From assembly GCF_021534965.1 (NCBI RefSeq), contig NZ_CP091037.1, positions 2,797,501 to 2,861,500 of the forward strand: 64,000 nucleotides of DNA, in the 5' to 3' direction. Made by a program: the position numbers and the translations under genes. Below the pieces are notes generated by a model. That model was not told where the DNA came from and did not search any database. It saw only the letters and a program-made list of their open reading frames with translations. How positions within the stretch are numbered: position 1 is the first letter of the stretch; each line of letters starts with the position of its first letter. Source of the DNA: Muricauda sp. SCSIO 65647 (GTDB lineage Bacteria; Bacteroidota; Bacteroidia; Flavobacteriales; Flavobacteriaceae). This document shows positions 8,039-16,770 of this stretch, in pieces.

Positions 8039-8078
8039 CCCATCCTTGAATCTTTTTAAGGGTGGGTTTTTGTTTTTT
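8039..8078 (+). terminator. Terminator of grpE-dnaJ
   Basis: A 9-bp stem CCCATCCTT/AAGGGTGGG (one wobble) with a 10-nt loop is followed by TTTTTGTTTTTT. It lies about 90 bp after the dnaJ stop. Confidence 0.8.
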
Positions 8079-8146
8079 GGATATCCTTTGAACAATACGT
8101 GACAACAATGGCCCAAGACGGCTATCTTTGAAAAAATAACTTTTTG

Positions 8147-9088
8147 ATGGATCACATACTGGTTGCTGATTCGGTAACGAAAAACTATGGCGGTCATAGG
8201 GCCTTGAGCCAAATTTCATTGAAAATTCCAGAGAATTCCATTTATGGTCTTTTGGGTCCGAATGGCGCGGGCAAGACCTCATTGATACGTATAATCAACC
8301 AAATTACCCACCCCGACAGCGGAACGGTCTTTTTTAATGGAGAAAAACTGGCGCCCCATCATATTGCCATGATAGGATACCTGCCTGAAGAACGCGGGCT
8401 CTATAAAAGTATGAAAGTAGGTGAGCAGGCCCTCTATTTGGCACAGTTAAAGGGGTTGCCCAAGACAGAAGCAAAGAAAAGATTGAAATATTGGTTCGAT
8501 CGGCTTGAAATAGGTGACTGGTGGAATCGAAAAATTCAAGAACTTTCAAAGGGAATGGCCCAAAAGGTGCAATTTATCGTAACCGTGTTGCATGAACCCA
8601 AACTATTGATATTTGACGAACCGTTCAGTGGATTCGATCCCATTAATGCCAATGCCATAAAAGATGAGATCTTGCGATTAAGGCAGCAGGGAGCCTCAAT
8701 TATTTTCTCTACCCATCGTATGGAATCTGTTGAAGAACTCTGCGAATACATTGCTTTGATTCACCAATCTGAGAAAATATTGGATGGTAAGCTTGCCGAT
8801 ATAAAAAATGCCCACAAAAAGAACATCTTTCAAGTTTCTTTGAAAACTGCCGAGAGCTACCGAGAAAAACTGGCCGACCTAAACGGTAAATTTGAACTCA
8901 CGAAAGATGAATATAATCCGTTGGAAGGGCAGCTGAACATCACTGTACAGTTGCCTACTGATGACACATCGATACTGTTGGGTGAGCTATCGACATGGGG
9001 TAATATTGTTCACTTTGAAGAGACCATTCCTACAGCCAACGATATTTTTATTCAAACCGTAAAAGCAAAAGACCAATGGGCAAGTTAA
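8147..9088 (+). CDS. ABC transporter ATP-binding protein, NatA-type
   Basis: Cytoplasmic ATPase of an ABC-2 exporter. Visible are Walker A GPNGAGKTS, a Q-loop region near ERGLYKSMKVGEQ, the degenerate signature ELSKGMAQKVQ, Walker B LLIFDEPFSGFDP and the switch His in FSTHRM. After residue 220 comes a C-terminal DUF4162-like domain, as in NatA (sodium exporter) relatives. The ATG at 8147 is used; a TTG just before it would add one residue. It overlaps the permease gene by 13 bp. Na+ export is a family suggestion only; drug, peptide or lipid export are alternatives. Confidence 0.9.
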   Translation: MDHILVADSVTKNYGGHRALSQISLKIPENSIYGLLGPNGAGKTSLIRIINQITHPDSGTVFFNGEKLAPHHIAMIGYLPEERGLYKSMKVGEQALYLAQLKGLPKTEAKKRLKYWFDRLEIGDWWNRKIQELSKGMAQKVQFIVTVLHEPKLLIFDEPFSGFDPINANAIKDEILRLRQQGASIIFSTHRMESVEELCEYIALIHQSEKILDGKLADIKNAHKKNIFQVSLKTAESYREKLADLNGKFELTKDEYNPLEGQLNITVQLPTDDTSILLGELSTWGNIVHFEETIPTANDIFIQTVKAKDQWAS

Positions 9089-10416
9089 GGCTGATCGTCA
9101 AGCGCGAATATTTGGCCAAGGTCAGAAATAGATCATTTATCATTATGACCTTTTTGAGTCCCATATTATTGGTGGCCATGGTACTTTTGATTGTCTATTT
9201 GACCAGAATAAATGATAGCGAAAAGCGGGTAATCTCGGTTTTGAACGAAAGTGAACATTTTTCAGAAAGCTTTCCTATCACCGAAAGCTCTTCATATGTG
9301 CAATTTGAGCACATAGATTTTGAAACCGCCAAAGACTCTACTATTTCTTTGGGATATTATGGATTGCTCTATATTCCGGCTGGTAAGCATATCGAGGCAT
9401 CTGCAGATCAAGCATACCTGTACACCAAGGATAATCCTTCCACTTATGTATTGGATGAAATCGAAAACATTATCCAAAGCGAGCTCAGAAAAGAACGGCT
9501 TCAAGGCTTGGGTTTCACTTCAGAGCAATTCAAACAGGTAGAGGCAGATTTCAATCTGGGCACTTCTACTTTCGATGGCAAGCAAAACCTAAAGGGAATC
9601 AATGAAATCAAGGCTTTCATAGGGGGTGGTTTTGGTTATTTGATCATGATGTTCATCATTATTTATGGTGGATTTGTCATGCGCAGCGTAATCGAAGAAA
9701 AGACCAGCCGTATCATAGAGGTCATTATATCATCGGTAAAACCGTTTCAACTGATGTTGGGCAAGATCATCGGAACATCATTGGCCGGGGTCACCCAATT
9801 CGCCATTTGGATATTTTCTGCTTCGCTGTTACTGGTCATAGCTGCCCTAATTTTCGATATCGATCTTTCTACGCTCAATGCTGCACCCAATATGGCCCCA
9901 AGCGGTATGCCAGATGTTGAAACGTTTTCATCGGGCACCGAAAGCGAGATGCAGCGGTATGCACAAGAACTTTTCAATTTGCCATGGCTGACCATATTGC
10001 TCTCATTTGTGCTATATTTCATATTGGGGTATTTGATCTATAGTTCGATATATGCCGCCATTGGGGCTGCGGTCGACAATGAAACCGATACGCAACAGTT
10101 TATTTTTCCTATTATTTTGCCATTGATGCTGGCCATTTATGTTGGTTTTTTCTCGGTATTCAGTAATCCACATGGGCCAATTGCGGTCGGTTTTTCAATA
10201 TTTCCACTGACCTCGCCCATAGTGATGCTGATGCGATTGCCCAGCGGTATCGGAGAGACCGGAGTACCCATTTGGCAGTTGGTTTCTTCCATTGTTTTGT
10301 TAATCGTTACTTTTATGGGCATCGTATGGTTGGCGGCCAAGATCTATCGTGTCGGCATTCTTATGTACGGTAAAAAGCCGACCTATCGAGAACTGTTCAA
10401 ATGGCTCAAATATTAA
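9076..10416 (+). CDS. ABC-2 type transporter permease, NatB-like
   Basis: Membrane half of the exporter encoded just upstream. The 446 residues start with a basic segment and one helix (about 21-42) and continue with a large extracytoplasmic domain of about 140 residues. Then come five or six helices beginning near FIGGGFGYLIMMFIIIYGGF. The sequence VMRSVIEEKTSRIIEVIISSVKPFQLMLGKIIG is the conserved ABC-2 motif that contacts the ATPase. The gene starts inside the ATPase gene, and the mscS reading frame begins within its last codons, so the three are translated as a coupled unit. Confidence 0.9.
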   Translation: MGKLRLIVKREYLAKVRNRSFIIMTFLSPILLVAMVLLIVYLTRINDSEKRVISVLNESEHFSESFPITESSSYVQFEHIDFETAKDSTISLGYYGLLYIPAGKHIEASADQAYLYTKDNPSTYVLDEIENIIQSELRKERLQGLGFTSEQFKQVEADFNLGTSTFDGKQNLKGINEIKAFIGGGFGYLIMMFIIIYGGFVMRSVIEEKTSRIIEVIISSVKPFQLMLGKIIGTSLAGVTQFAIWIFSASLLLVIAALIFDIDLSTLNAAPNMAPSGMPDVETFSSGTESEMQRYAQELFNLPWLTILLSFVLYFILGYLIYSSIYAAIGAAVDNETDTQQFIFPIILPLMLAIYVGFFSVFSNPHGPIAVGFSIFPLTSPIVMLMRLPSGIGETGVPIWQLVSSIVLLIVTFMGIVWLAAKIYRVGILMYGKKPTYRELFKWLKY

Positions 10417-11339
10417 GCATGGTACAAAATCAAGGTGACGGTTTGGAAAAGGTCATCAAAAAAGACATTTGGGGCTCGATAGAAGAATTTCTTTCATGGG
10501 GATTTCACTACGGCGAAGGGGAAAAATCCATCCATATCACTATTGGGCTCTTGCTACTGCTCATCACGGCTTTTTTTGCGACCAGTTTTGTGCTGAAATT
10601 GATACGCAAAATTTTTACCAGAAAAATGGAAGTAGACGATAAACTGAAGTTCATCAGTGTCTTCAAGTTTATCAAATATGTGGTCTATGTAGCCGTTATT
10701 TTGATCACCATGAGCGCGGCGGGTATAAACATTACCATACTGATTACCGCTTCGGCTGCACTTTTTGTGGGCTTGGGCCTCGCCCTGCAAGAATTGTTTC
10801 AAGATATCATTGCGGGGCTGCTGATTATCATTGACAAATCGTTGCGCGTCGGCGATATTGTTGATGTAAATGGTAAAGTGGGTAAGGTCTTTGAAATAAA
10901 ACTGCGTACCACTAGGGCGATCACACGAGATGATAAGATCATTGTTATTCCCAACCACAAGTTCATAAGCGATATTATCTACAATTACACCCAAAACCAC
11001 AAAATGACCCGTGAAAGGGTAGATGTGGGGGTAGCCTATGGCAGTGATGTGCAATTGGTGACCAAATTGCTCGAAGAAGTGGCCCATGAACAAAAAGGTG
11101 TTTTGAAAACCCCAAAACCGTTTGTGCTCTTTGAAGATTTTGGCGATTCGGCCCTTTTGTTCTCCATACACTTTTTTGTAACGGACAGCTTTGGAGACCC
11201 CAAGATCAAAAGTGCTATGCGCTATGGTATCGATGCAAAGTTTAGGCAAAACAACATTACCATTCCTTTCCCTCAAAGAGACGTGCATTTTTATCAGCAT
11301 ATGCCCATAGATATCACTTCAGCAGCAAAGAAAACATGA
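10401..11339 (+). CDS. MscS-family mechanosensitive channel
   Basis: Inner-membrane channel that opens under membrane tension to release solutes. The 312 residues contain three helices (about 46-68, 90-110 and the pore helix around ALFVGLGLALQELFQDIIAG), then the MscS beta domain (IIDKSLRVGDIVDVNGKVGKVFEIKLRTT, VIPNHKFIS) and the alpha/beta C-terminal cage domain. Gly/Ala packing in the pore helix is typical. The start may be the ATG at 10401 (overlapping the permease end by 16 bp) or the ATG at 10419, two bases after the permease stop; I cannot decide. The next gene overlaps its stop (ATGA). Confidence 0.92.
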   Translation: MAQILSMVQNQGDGLEKVIKKDIWGSIEEFLSWGFHYGEGEKSIHITIGLLLLLITAFFATSFVLKLIRKIFTRKMEVDDKLKFISVFKFIKYVVYVAVILITMSAAGINITILITASAALFVGLGLALQELFQDIIAGLLIIIDKSLRVGDIVDVNGKVGKVFEIKLRTTRAITRDDKIIVIPNHKFISDIIYNYTQNHKMTRERVDVGVAYGSDVQLVTKLLEEVAHEQKGVLKTPKPFVLFEDFGDSALLFSIHFFVTDSFGDPKIKSAMRYGIDAKFRQNNITIPFPQRDVHFYQHMPIDITSAAKKT

Positions 11340-12214
11340 TGCAAAAACGCTTGGTATTAGTGTTGTTTTGCTGTACTTTGATCTGTACGCTAGGGTGGAC
11401 ACAGAGCACTGATTTATTGCGAATCGATTATTTACGAATACCAGAGAACAGTTCGGGTATCGGTACATCGCGGTATAAAATAGTATTGAATGCCCCCATT
11501 AAATTGGCCAATGACAATTATTTTGTAATTGGGGGTGAGTACAATCGGTTTGATGTAGATTTTTCACGCCCCCAACCTTTCGATGTAGAGCAATTGACAA
11601 GGCTTCATGTTGTCGACATGAACTTGGGATATATCACCAAGTGGAATGAGAACTGGCGGCTGATTGCCATTGCCACCCCACGTTTGGCCTCCAATTTCAC
11701 CAATGGGGTATTGAAGGATGATTTTTTCATCAATGCCACGGCGACTTTGTGGAAAGAACGTATGGATGCTGACATACCCTTTCGACTCGTTTTGGGGCTC
11801 TCTTTCAATAGCACTACCGGGCTTCCCTTTCCTTTGCCCTTGATTAGCTATTACCGAAGATTTCATCCAAACTGGTCCTATACTCTGGGCATTCCACGTT
11901 CTAACTTTAAATATCACATCTCAGATCGCCATACGTTGCAAATGGCATTATTATTGGATGGCTATTTCATAAACATACAAGATGACATTTTACTGCCAGA
12001 TGGCCGTATCGGTTCTAGAATATCACTTTCTACCATTGTAGGTGCTGTGGGCTATCAGTTCAACCTGTCCAAAATAATGTCGTTTTATACGCTGTTGGGC
12101 GGATCGATCGAACAAGAGGGCAAGTTGCGCGATGATAAAAGAGTCGATGTTTTCTTGTTGAATAGAGAGGCGAATCTCTATCTTAGAGGGGGATTCAAAA
12201 TATCATTATTTTAA
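11336..12214 (+). CDS. DUF6268 outer-membrane beta-barrel protein
   Basis: A 292-residue exported protein with a signal peptide (hydrophobic residues 5-20, TLGWTQ cleavage region). Alternating amphipathic strands rich in Tyr, Phe and Trp follow, ending LYLRGGFKISLF; a terminal aromatic residue is typical of outer-membrane barrels. It fits the DUF6268 family common in Bacteroidota. Function is unknown. The start codon overlaps the mscS stop, and the regulator gene starts 9 bp after its own stop, so it belongs to the transporter-channel operon. Confidence 0.8.
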   Translation: MMQKRLVLVLFCCTLICTLGWTQSTDLLRIDYLRIPENSSGIGTSRYKIVLNAPIKLANDNYFVIGGEYNRFDVDFSRPQPFDVEQLTRLHVVDMNLGYITKWNENWRLIAIATPRLASNFTNGVLKDDFFINATATLWKERMDADIPFRLVLGLSFNSTTGLPFPLPLISYYRRFHPNWSYTLGIPRSNFKYHISDRHTLQMALLLDGYFINIQDDILLPDGRIGSRISLSTIVGAVGYQFNLSKIMSFYTLLGGSIEQEGKLRDDKRVDVFLLNREANLYLRGGFKISLF

Positions 12215-12223
12215 ATAGAATAT

Positions 12224-13387
12224 ATGTCAAAAATACTGGTAATCGAAGATGAATCGGCCATACGAAGGGTATTGGTGAAGATACTGTCTGAAGAGAGTGA
12301 GTCATATGAAGTACAGGAGGCCGAAGATGGCCTCAAAGGAATCGAAATCATCAAAAAAGAAGATTTCGATTTGGTACTATGCGATATCAAGATGCCCAAA
12401 ATGGATGGTGTTGAGGTATTGGAAGCCTCTCGAAAGATAAAACCAGAGATACCCTTTATCATGATTTCGGGCCATGGGGATCTCGATACTGCCGTAAATA
12501 CCATGCGATTAGGGGCCTTTGACTATATTTCAAAACCACCTGATCTGAATCGTCTGCTGACCACGGTACGCAATGCCCTAGACCGTAAAGAGTTGGTGGT
12601 AGAGAACAAAATATTGAAGAAGAAGGTCAGCAAGAACTATGAAATGGTAGGTGAGAGCAAAGCCATCACAGCGATAAAAGATATAATTGAAAAAGTGGCA
12701 CCCACCGATGCCCGGGTACTGATTACCGGCTCGAACGGAACCGGTAAAGAATTGGTAGCCCATTGGATACATGAGAAAAGCCCGCGGTCATCGGCCCCGT
12801 TCATAGAAGTGAACTGTGCGGCCATTCCCTCTGAATTGATCGAGAGCGAGCTGTTCGGGCATGTAAAAGGTGCTTTTACCTCAGCCGTAAAAGACAGGGC
12901 AGGCAAATTCGAAGCTGCAAACAAGGGAACCATTTTTTTGGATGAAATTGGCGACATGAGCCTTTCTGCACAGGCAAAGGTGTTGAGGGCACTGCAAGAG
13001 AACAAAATCTCTAGGGTGGGCTCTGATAAAGATATCAAGGTTGACGTCAGGGTAGTTGCGGCCACCAATAAAGATCTGAAGAAGGAAATCGAAGAGGGCC
13101 GTTTTCGTGAAGACCTCTATCACCGTTTGGCCGTTATCTTGATTCAGGTACCTGCCTTGAATGAACGTCGTGATGACATTTCGTTGCTTATTGAACATTT
13201 CACCGAAAAAATTGCCCAAGAGCATGGTACGGCCCCCAAGAATTTTTCAAAAGGTGCCGTTGAATTGTTAAAGGGATATGATTGGACAGGAAATATTCGC
13301 GAGCTTCGAAACGTAGTTGAACGGCTGATTATTCTAGGAGGTAAAGAAGTGAACGAAGAAGATGTGAAATTGTTTGCCAGCAAATAA
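12224..13387 (+). CDS. Sigma-54 activator response regulator lacking the HTH domain
   Basis: NtrC-family protein of 387 residues. The receiver domain (1-120) has phospho-acceptor Asp54 in LVLCDIKMPKMDG and Lys104. The AAA+ domain (about 141-375) has Walker A GSNGTGKE (169-176), Walker B TIFLDEIGD, arginine finger region FREDLYHRL and sensor II WTGNIRELRN. The sigma-54 contact loop reads GAFTSA (216-221) instead of GAFTGA. The protein stops right after the AAA+ domain, and the 94 bp downstream encode no Fis-type HTH in any frame, so the truncation is not a recent frameshift. It may act from solution, like HTH-less FlgR-type activators. The cognate histidine kinase is not in the window. Confidence 0.9.
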   Translation: MSKILVIEDESAIRRVLVKILSEESESYEVQEAEDGLKGIEIIKKEDFDLVLCDIKMPKMDGVEVLEASRKIKPEIPFIMISGHGDLDTAVNTMRLGAFDYISKPPDLNRLLTTVRNALDRKELVVENKILKKKVSKNYEMVGESKAITAIKDIIEKVAPTDARVLITGSNGTGKELVAHWIHEKSPRSSAPFIEVNCAAIPSELIESELFGHVKGAFTSAVKDRAGKFEAANKGTIFLDEIGDMSLSAQAKVLRALQENKISRVGSDKDIKVDVRVVAATNKDLKKEIEEGRFREDLYHRLAVILIQVPALNERRDDISLLIEHFTEKIAQEHGTAPKNFSKGAVELLKGYDWTGNIRELRNVVERLIILGGKEVNEEDVKLFASK

Positions 13388-13481
13388 TTCCGTTTCCATT
13401 TTCTTGGATATACCTTTCTCCAGAAGAGCGGTTGAAACTACAAGGGTAGCTTCGATAAGGGGTTAAAACTATGGAAGCTTT

Positions 13482-14183
13482 TTATCGACAGACCTCTAAC
13501 TTCGTTAGGGCCTTTTCGGTTATTTCGAACACACGGTTATGGTAGTACTGCTTTTTCTCGGTAAGATCGGGGTTTGCCAACTTTCCGATGGTCTCGTTTT
13601 GCATTTGTAATATAAATGGACGGGCCCGTTCACAATCGACGGTCTCCACAATTTTGTTCATGGAGTCTTCAAATTTTGAAAGGCTTTCTTCGATGCGTAC
13701 CATGGCCTCTGATTTGGGCACTTCTTCGAACATCATGTCATCGACAAAGTTTATTTCATGGGTGTTCAAGCTCAGATACCTATCTCCATATTTGCTGGTG
13801 CCACGTTCGCCGAATGTTCTTAAGGCGTTGATACCACTAAGGGTGTTCTGCATGGCGATTTGTAAAAAGACCTTCGTATCTTCTATATTGGAAGCCTTTG
13901 TCGCTTCTTTCAGATTTTCTGACGCAAGGGTAATATTGATGATCGCCTCTTCACAACCGCATTCTGAAAAATTCTCCTTTGAATTGAAGATGCCATTTAA
14001 TGCCCTGTAGGCATAATATTTTGACATTTTCAGGTCAGGTGCCTGTATGGCCTCTTCTGTTCGTTCTTTGACAAACTGTATGTTTGAATTGGCAAATTCA
14101 CAAGCATTTGTAAAACGGAAAGATACCATGAGCCAAAAGCTCATTAGGGCAGCCACGATAAGTAGTATCCGTTTCTGTTTCAT
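13482..14183 (-). CDS. Secreted alpha-helical protein of unknown function
   Basis: A 233-residue protein with a basic N-terminus and one hydrophobic helix (residues 5-22). This is either a signal peptide (FTNACEFA follows) or a membrane anchor. The remainder is predicted helical and polar, with cysteines at FSECGCEEA, TVDCERA and the C-terminal EVCR that could form disulfides in the periplasm. I do not recognise the family. It is a single gene, convergent with the sigma-54 regulator operon, which gives no functional clue. Confidence 0.65.
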   Translation of the reverse strand: MKQKRILLIVAALMSFWLMVSFRFTNACEFANSNIQFVKERTEEAIQAPDLKMSKYYAYRALNGIFNSKENFSECGCEEAIINITLASENLKEATKASNIEDTKVFLQIAMQNTLSGINALRTFGERGTSKYGDRYLSLNTHEINFVDDMMFEEVPKSEAMVRIEESLSKFEDSMNKIVETVDCERARPFILQMQNETIGKLANPDLTEKKQYYHNRVFEITEKALTKLEVCR

Positions 14184-14367
14184 AACGCAAGATTTGGGAC
14201 AATGCGCATTAATACATCATAAAATTACCATCAAAGTCATGGGCACGGCAAAAAAATCGCCCAAAAACCATATTACGCTTTAAGTTGCATCGAGGTGTCA
14301 AAAAAACCGATGAAATGCAGCCTTTGCTGCAAAAAACGATTCAGTTGAAAATGTTTATATTTCCAGA

Positions 14368-15252
14368 ATGGATAAAATCGACATCACACCGTATCGCGTG
14401 ACAGCCCCTATTACGCTATCGCAAGTGGCTACCCATGAAGATTTTGGCTTATCTGATGATGATTTGAAAAGAGGACTCAAATCTATCAGAAGAGAATTGG
14501 CCGAATTTCAAGATACCCTGTATGCCCATGGCAAATACGGCGTTTTGGTCTGCCTTCAAGGTATGGATACCGCCGGTAAAGACAGCCTTGTTCGCGAGGT
14601 ATTCAAAGATTTAAATGCCCGTGGGGTCGTGGTACACAGTTTTAAGGTACCCACACCTCGTGAGTTGAGGCACGATTATATTTGGCGACACTATATCGCC
14701 CTGCCCGAACGTGGCAAGTTTAGTGTCTTCAACCGAACCCACTATGAAAATGTATTGGTGACCAAGGTTCATCCACAATATATCTTGGGTGAGAACATTC
14801 CCGGCATCGAAGAACTTTCCGATATTGATGAGGCTTTTTGGGAAAAACGCTACCGGCAGATCAATGATTTTGAACGACATATTGCTGAAAACGGAACCAT
14901 TATCTTTAAATTTTTCCTAAATCTGTCCAAAGAAGAGCAACGACAGCGATTGCTGAGACGATTGAGATTGAAGCGCAAGAATTGGAAGTTCTCCCCATCA
15001 GACCTAAAAGAGCGTGAGATGTGGGATGCGTACCACTCTTGTTATGAGATGGCGATAAATAAAACGTCAAAGCCCTATGCCCCTTGGTTTGTAATTCCGG
15101 CTGACAACAAAAAAGCTGCTAGGGTAACGGTAGCCTCCATTATACTGCAAGAGTTAAAAAAATACAAAGATGTTGAAGAGCCTGAGCTCGATGAAGAAAT
15201 AAAGGCTAATTTAGAAGCCTATAGGCAACAGCTTGAAAAAGAAAGTGAATGA
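14368..15252 (+). CDS. Polyphosphate kinase 2 family phosphotransferase
   Basis: PPK2 enzymes move phosphate between polyphosphate and nucleotides (AMP, ADP or GDP). The 294 residues carry Walker A GMDTAGKDS (about 64-72), the Walker B-like region FSVFNRTHYENVLV (family DR replaced by NR) and the lid module RRLRLKRKNWKFSPSDLKERE. The C-terminal AWFVIPADNKKAARV block (written PWFVIPADNK) is typical. Size and motifs fit one-domain PPK2 of the TIGR03709 'polyphosphate:nucleotide phosphotransferase' type; the preferred nucleotide cannot be read from sequence. The stop overlaps the start of the M28 peptidase (ATGA), so the two are cotranslated. Confidence 0.9.
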   Translation: MDKIDITPYRVTAPITLSQVATHEDFGLSDDDLKRGLKSIRRELAEFQDTLYAHGKYGVLVCLQGMDTAGKDSLVREVFKDLNARGVVVHSFKVPTPRELRHDYIWRHYIALPERGKFSVFNRTHYENVLVTKVHPQYILGENIPGIEELSDIDEAFWEKRYRQINDFERHIAENGTIIFKFFLNLSKEEQRQRLLRRLRLKRKNWKFSPSDLKEREMWDAYHSCYEMAINKTSKPYAPWFVIPADNKKAARVTVASIILQELKKYKDVEEPELDEEIKANLEAYRQQLEKESE

Positions 15253-16646
15253 AGAAGACATCTTTGTTACTGTTTTTGTTTGTATTGTGCATTGGGTTTG
15301 CCCAGACAGAAGACGAAAAACAGTTTAAGACCATATATGATATGGCCCTTACCGAAGGCAAGGCCTATCATTGGTTGAACCATCTTTCAAATCAAATCGG
15401 TGGTCGGCTTTCAGGCTCCGTACAGGCCCAACAAGCGGTCGAATACACTAAAAGCCAATTAGATTCTTTGGGCCTTGACCGTGTTTGGTTGCAACCGGTA
15501 ATGGTGCCTAAATGGGTTCGGGGGGCACCTGAATTTGCCTATATAGAGACAAAACCCGGCCTGACCACCAATGTACCCATATGTGCTTTGGGCGGTTCTG
15601 TGGCCACCCCTGGTATTGGCCTTAAAGCTGAGGTGATCGAGGTGCAGGGCATTGAAGACCTGGCCAAACTTGGGCGAGAAAAAATCGATGGTAAGATAGT
15701 ATTCTATAACCGCCCGATGGATCCCACCCTTATCAGTACTTTTCAGTCGTATTCTGGCTGTGTGGACCAACGTTATTCAGGTGCTGCCGAAGCAGCAAAA
15801 TATGGCGCTACCGGGGTTATTGTACGCTCGATGAGCTTACGATTGGACGATTACCCCCACACAGGGGCGATGAGCTATGGTGATACACCCATCGAACAGC
15901 GCATACCAGCGGCGGCAATCAGTACCAATGGGGCAGAGTTATTGAGCACAACATTGAAATTGAACCCAAATATCAAGTTCTTCTTCAGACAGAATTGTAG
16001 GCAATACCCTGATGTCGAGTCTTACAACGTAATCGGTGAAATTCGCGGCAGCGAACACCCTGAAGAGATTATGATTGTCGGTGGGCATCTAGACTCTTGG
16101 GACTTGGGTGACGGGTCACATGACGATGGGGCCGGATGCGTACAGAGTATGGAAGTATTGCACCTTTTCAAAAAAATAGGGTACAAGCCCAAGCGCACGT
16201 TGCGCGTAGTGCTTTTCATGAACGAGGAGAATGGCCTTCGAGGTGGAAATAAATACGCTGAGGTGGCCGAACTCAAAAATGAAAAACATGTATTTGCGCT
16301 CGAAAGCGATGCAGGGGGCTTTACCCCTCGTGGTTTTTCCTTTGATTGTGATGATGCCAATTTTGAACAAATTTTGGGATGGACAGCACTTTTTGAGCCT
16401 TATCTCATTCACATGTTTGTTCGTGGGGGCAGTGGTGCAGATATCAGCCCCTTAAAAGACCAAAGACTCGTATTGTCTGGCCTACGGCCTGATTCGCAGC
16501 GTTATTTTGACCACCACCATGCCGAAAACGATACGTTTGAACATGTCAACAAACGCGAACTTGAGTTGGGTGCCGCTACCATGGCAAGCTTGGTGTATCT
16601 GATCGACAAATATGGTACAGTACGCCCATCAAAGGTAAAAGGGTGA
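15249..16646 (+). CDS. Secreted M28 family metallopeptidase with PA domain
   Basis: Zinc-dependent exopeptidase resembling carboxypeptidase Q. The 465 residues start with a signal peptide (to about CIGFAQ) and have a PA-domain insertion around residues 100-245. The dizinc site is visible as GGHLDSWDLG, HDDGAG (bridging Asp), the catalytic Glu in FMNEENGLRGG, ESDAGG and the distal His in FDHHHAENDTF. It would act in the periplasm or outside the cell on peptides. The gene begins inside the PPK2 stop codon; the functional link to PPK2 is not obvious. All metal ligands appear to be present. Confidence 0.9.
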   Translation: MKKTSLLLFLFVLCIGFAQTEDEKQFKTIYDMALTEGKAYHWLNHLSNQIGGRLSGSVQAQQAVEYTKSQLDSLGLDRVWLQPVMVPKWVRGAPEFAYIETKPGLTTNVPICALGGSVATPGIGLKAEVIEVQGIEDLAKLGREKIDGKIVFYNRPMDPTLISTFQSYSGCVDQRYSGAAEAAKYGATGVIVRSMSLRLDDYPHTGAMSYGDTPIEQRIPAAAISTNGAELLSTTLKLNPNIKFFFRQNCRQYPDVESYNVIGEIRGSEHPEEIMIVGGHLDSWDLGDGSHDDGAGCVQSMEVLHLFKKIGYKPKRTLRVVLFMNEENGLRGGNKYAEVAELKNEKHVFALESDAGGFTPRGFSFDCDDANFEQILGWTALFEPYLIHMFVRGGSGADISPLKDQRLVLSGLRPDSQRYFDHHHAENDTFEHVNKRELELGAATMASLVYLIDKYGTVRPSKVKG

Positions 16647-16770
16647 GTTTTTGGTTATGATCACGTCCGTTAAATCGACAGGGTATTCTATAAATCTTTC
16701 ACTATCGTTTCTTCAAGCGGAAGGTAACGTGAATCAATAGATGTATTGGCCAAAACTTGGATGATTTAAT

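Noticed and set aside
10554-11300. Long open frame (248 codons) on the minus strand
   Set aside because: It lies entirely antisense to mscS, whose protein has clear family motifs; the antisense product has no recognisable domain.
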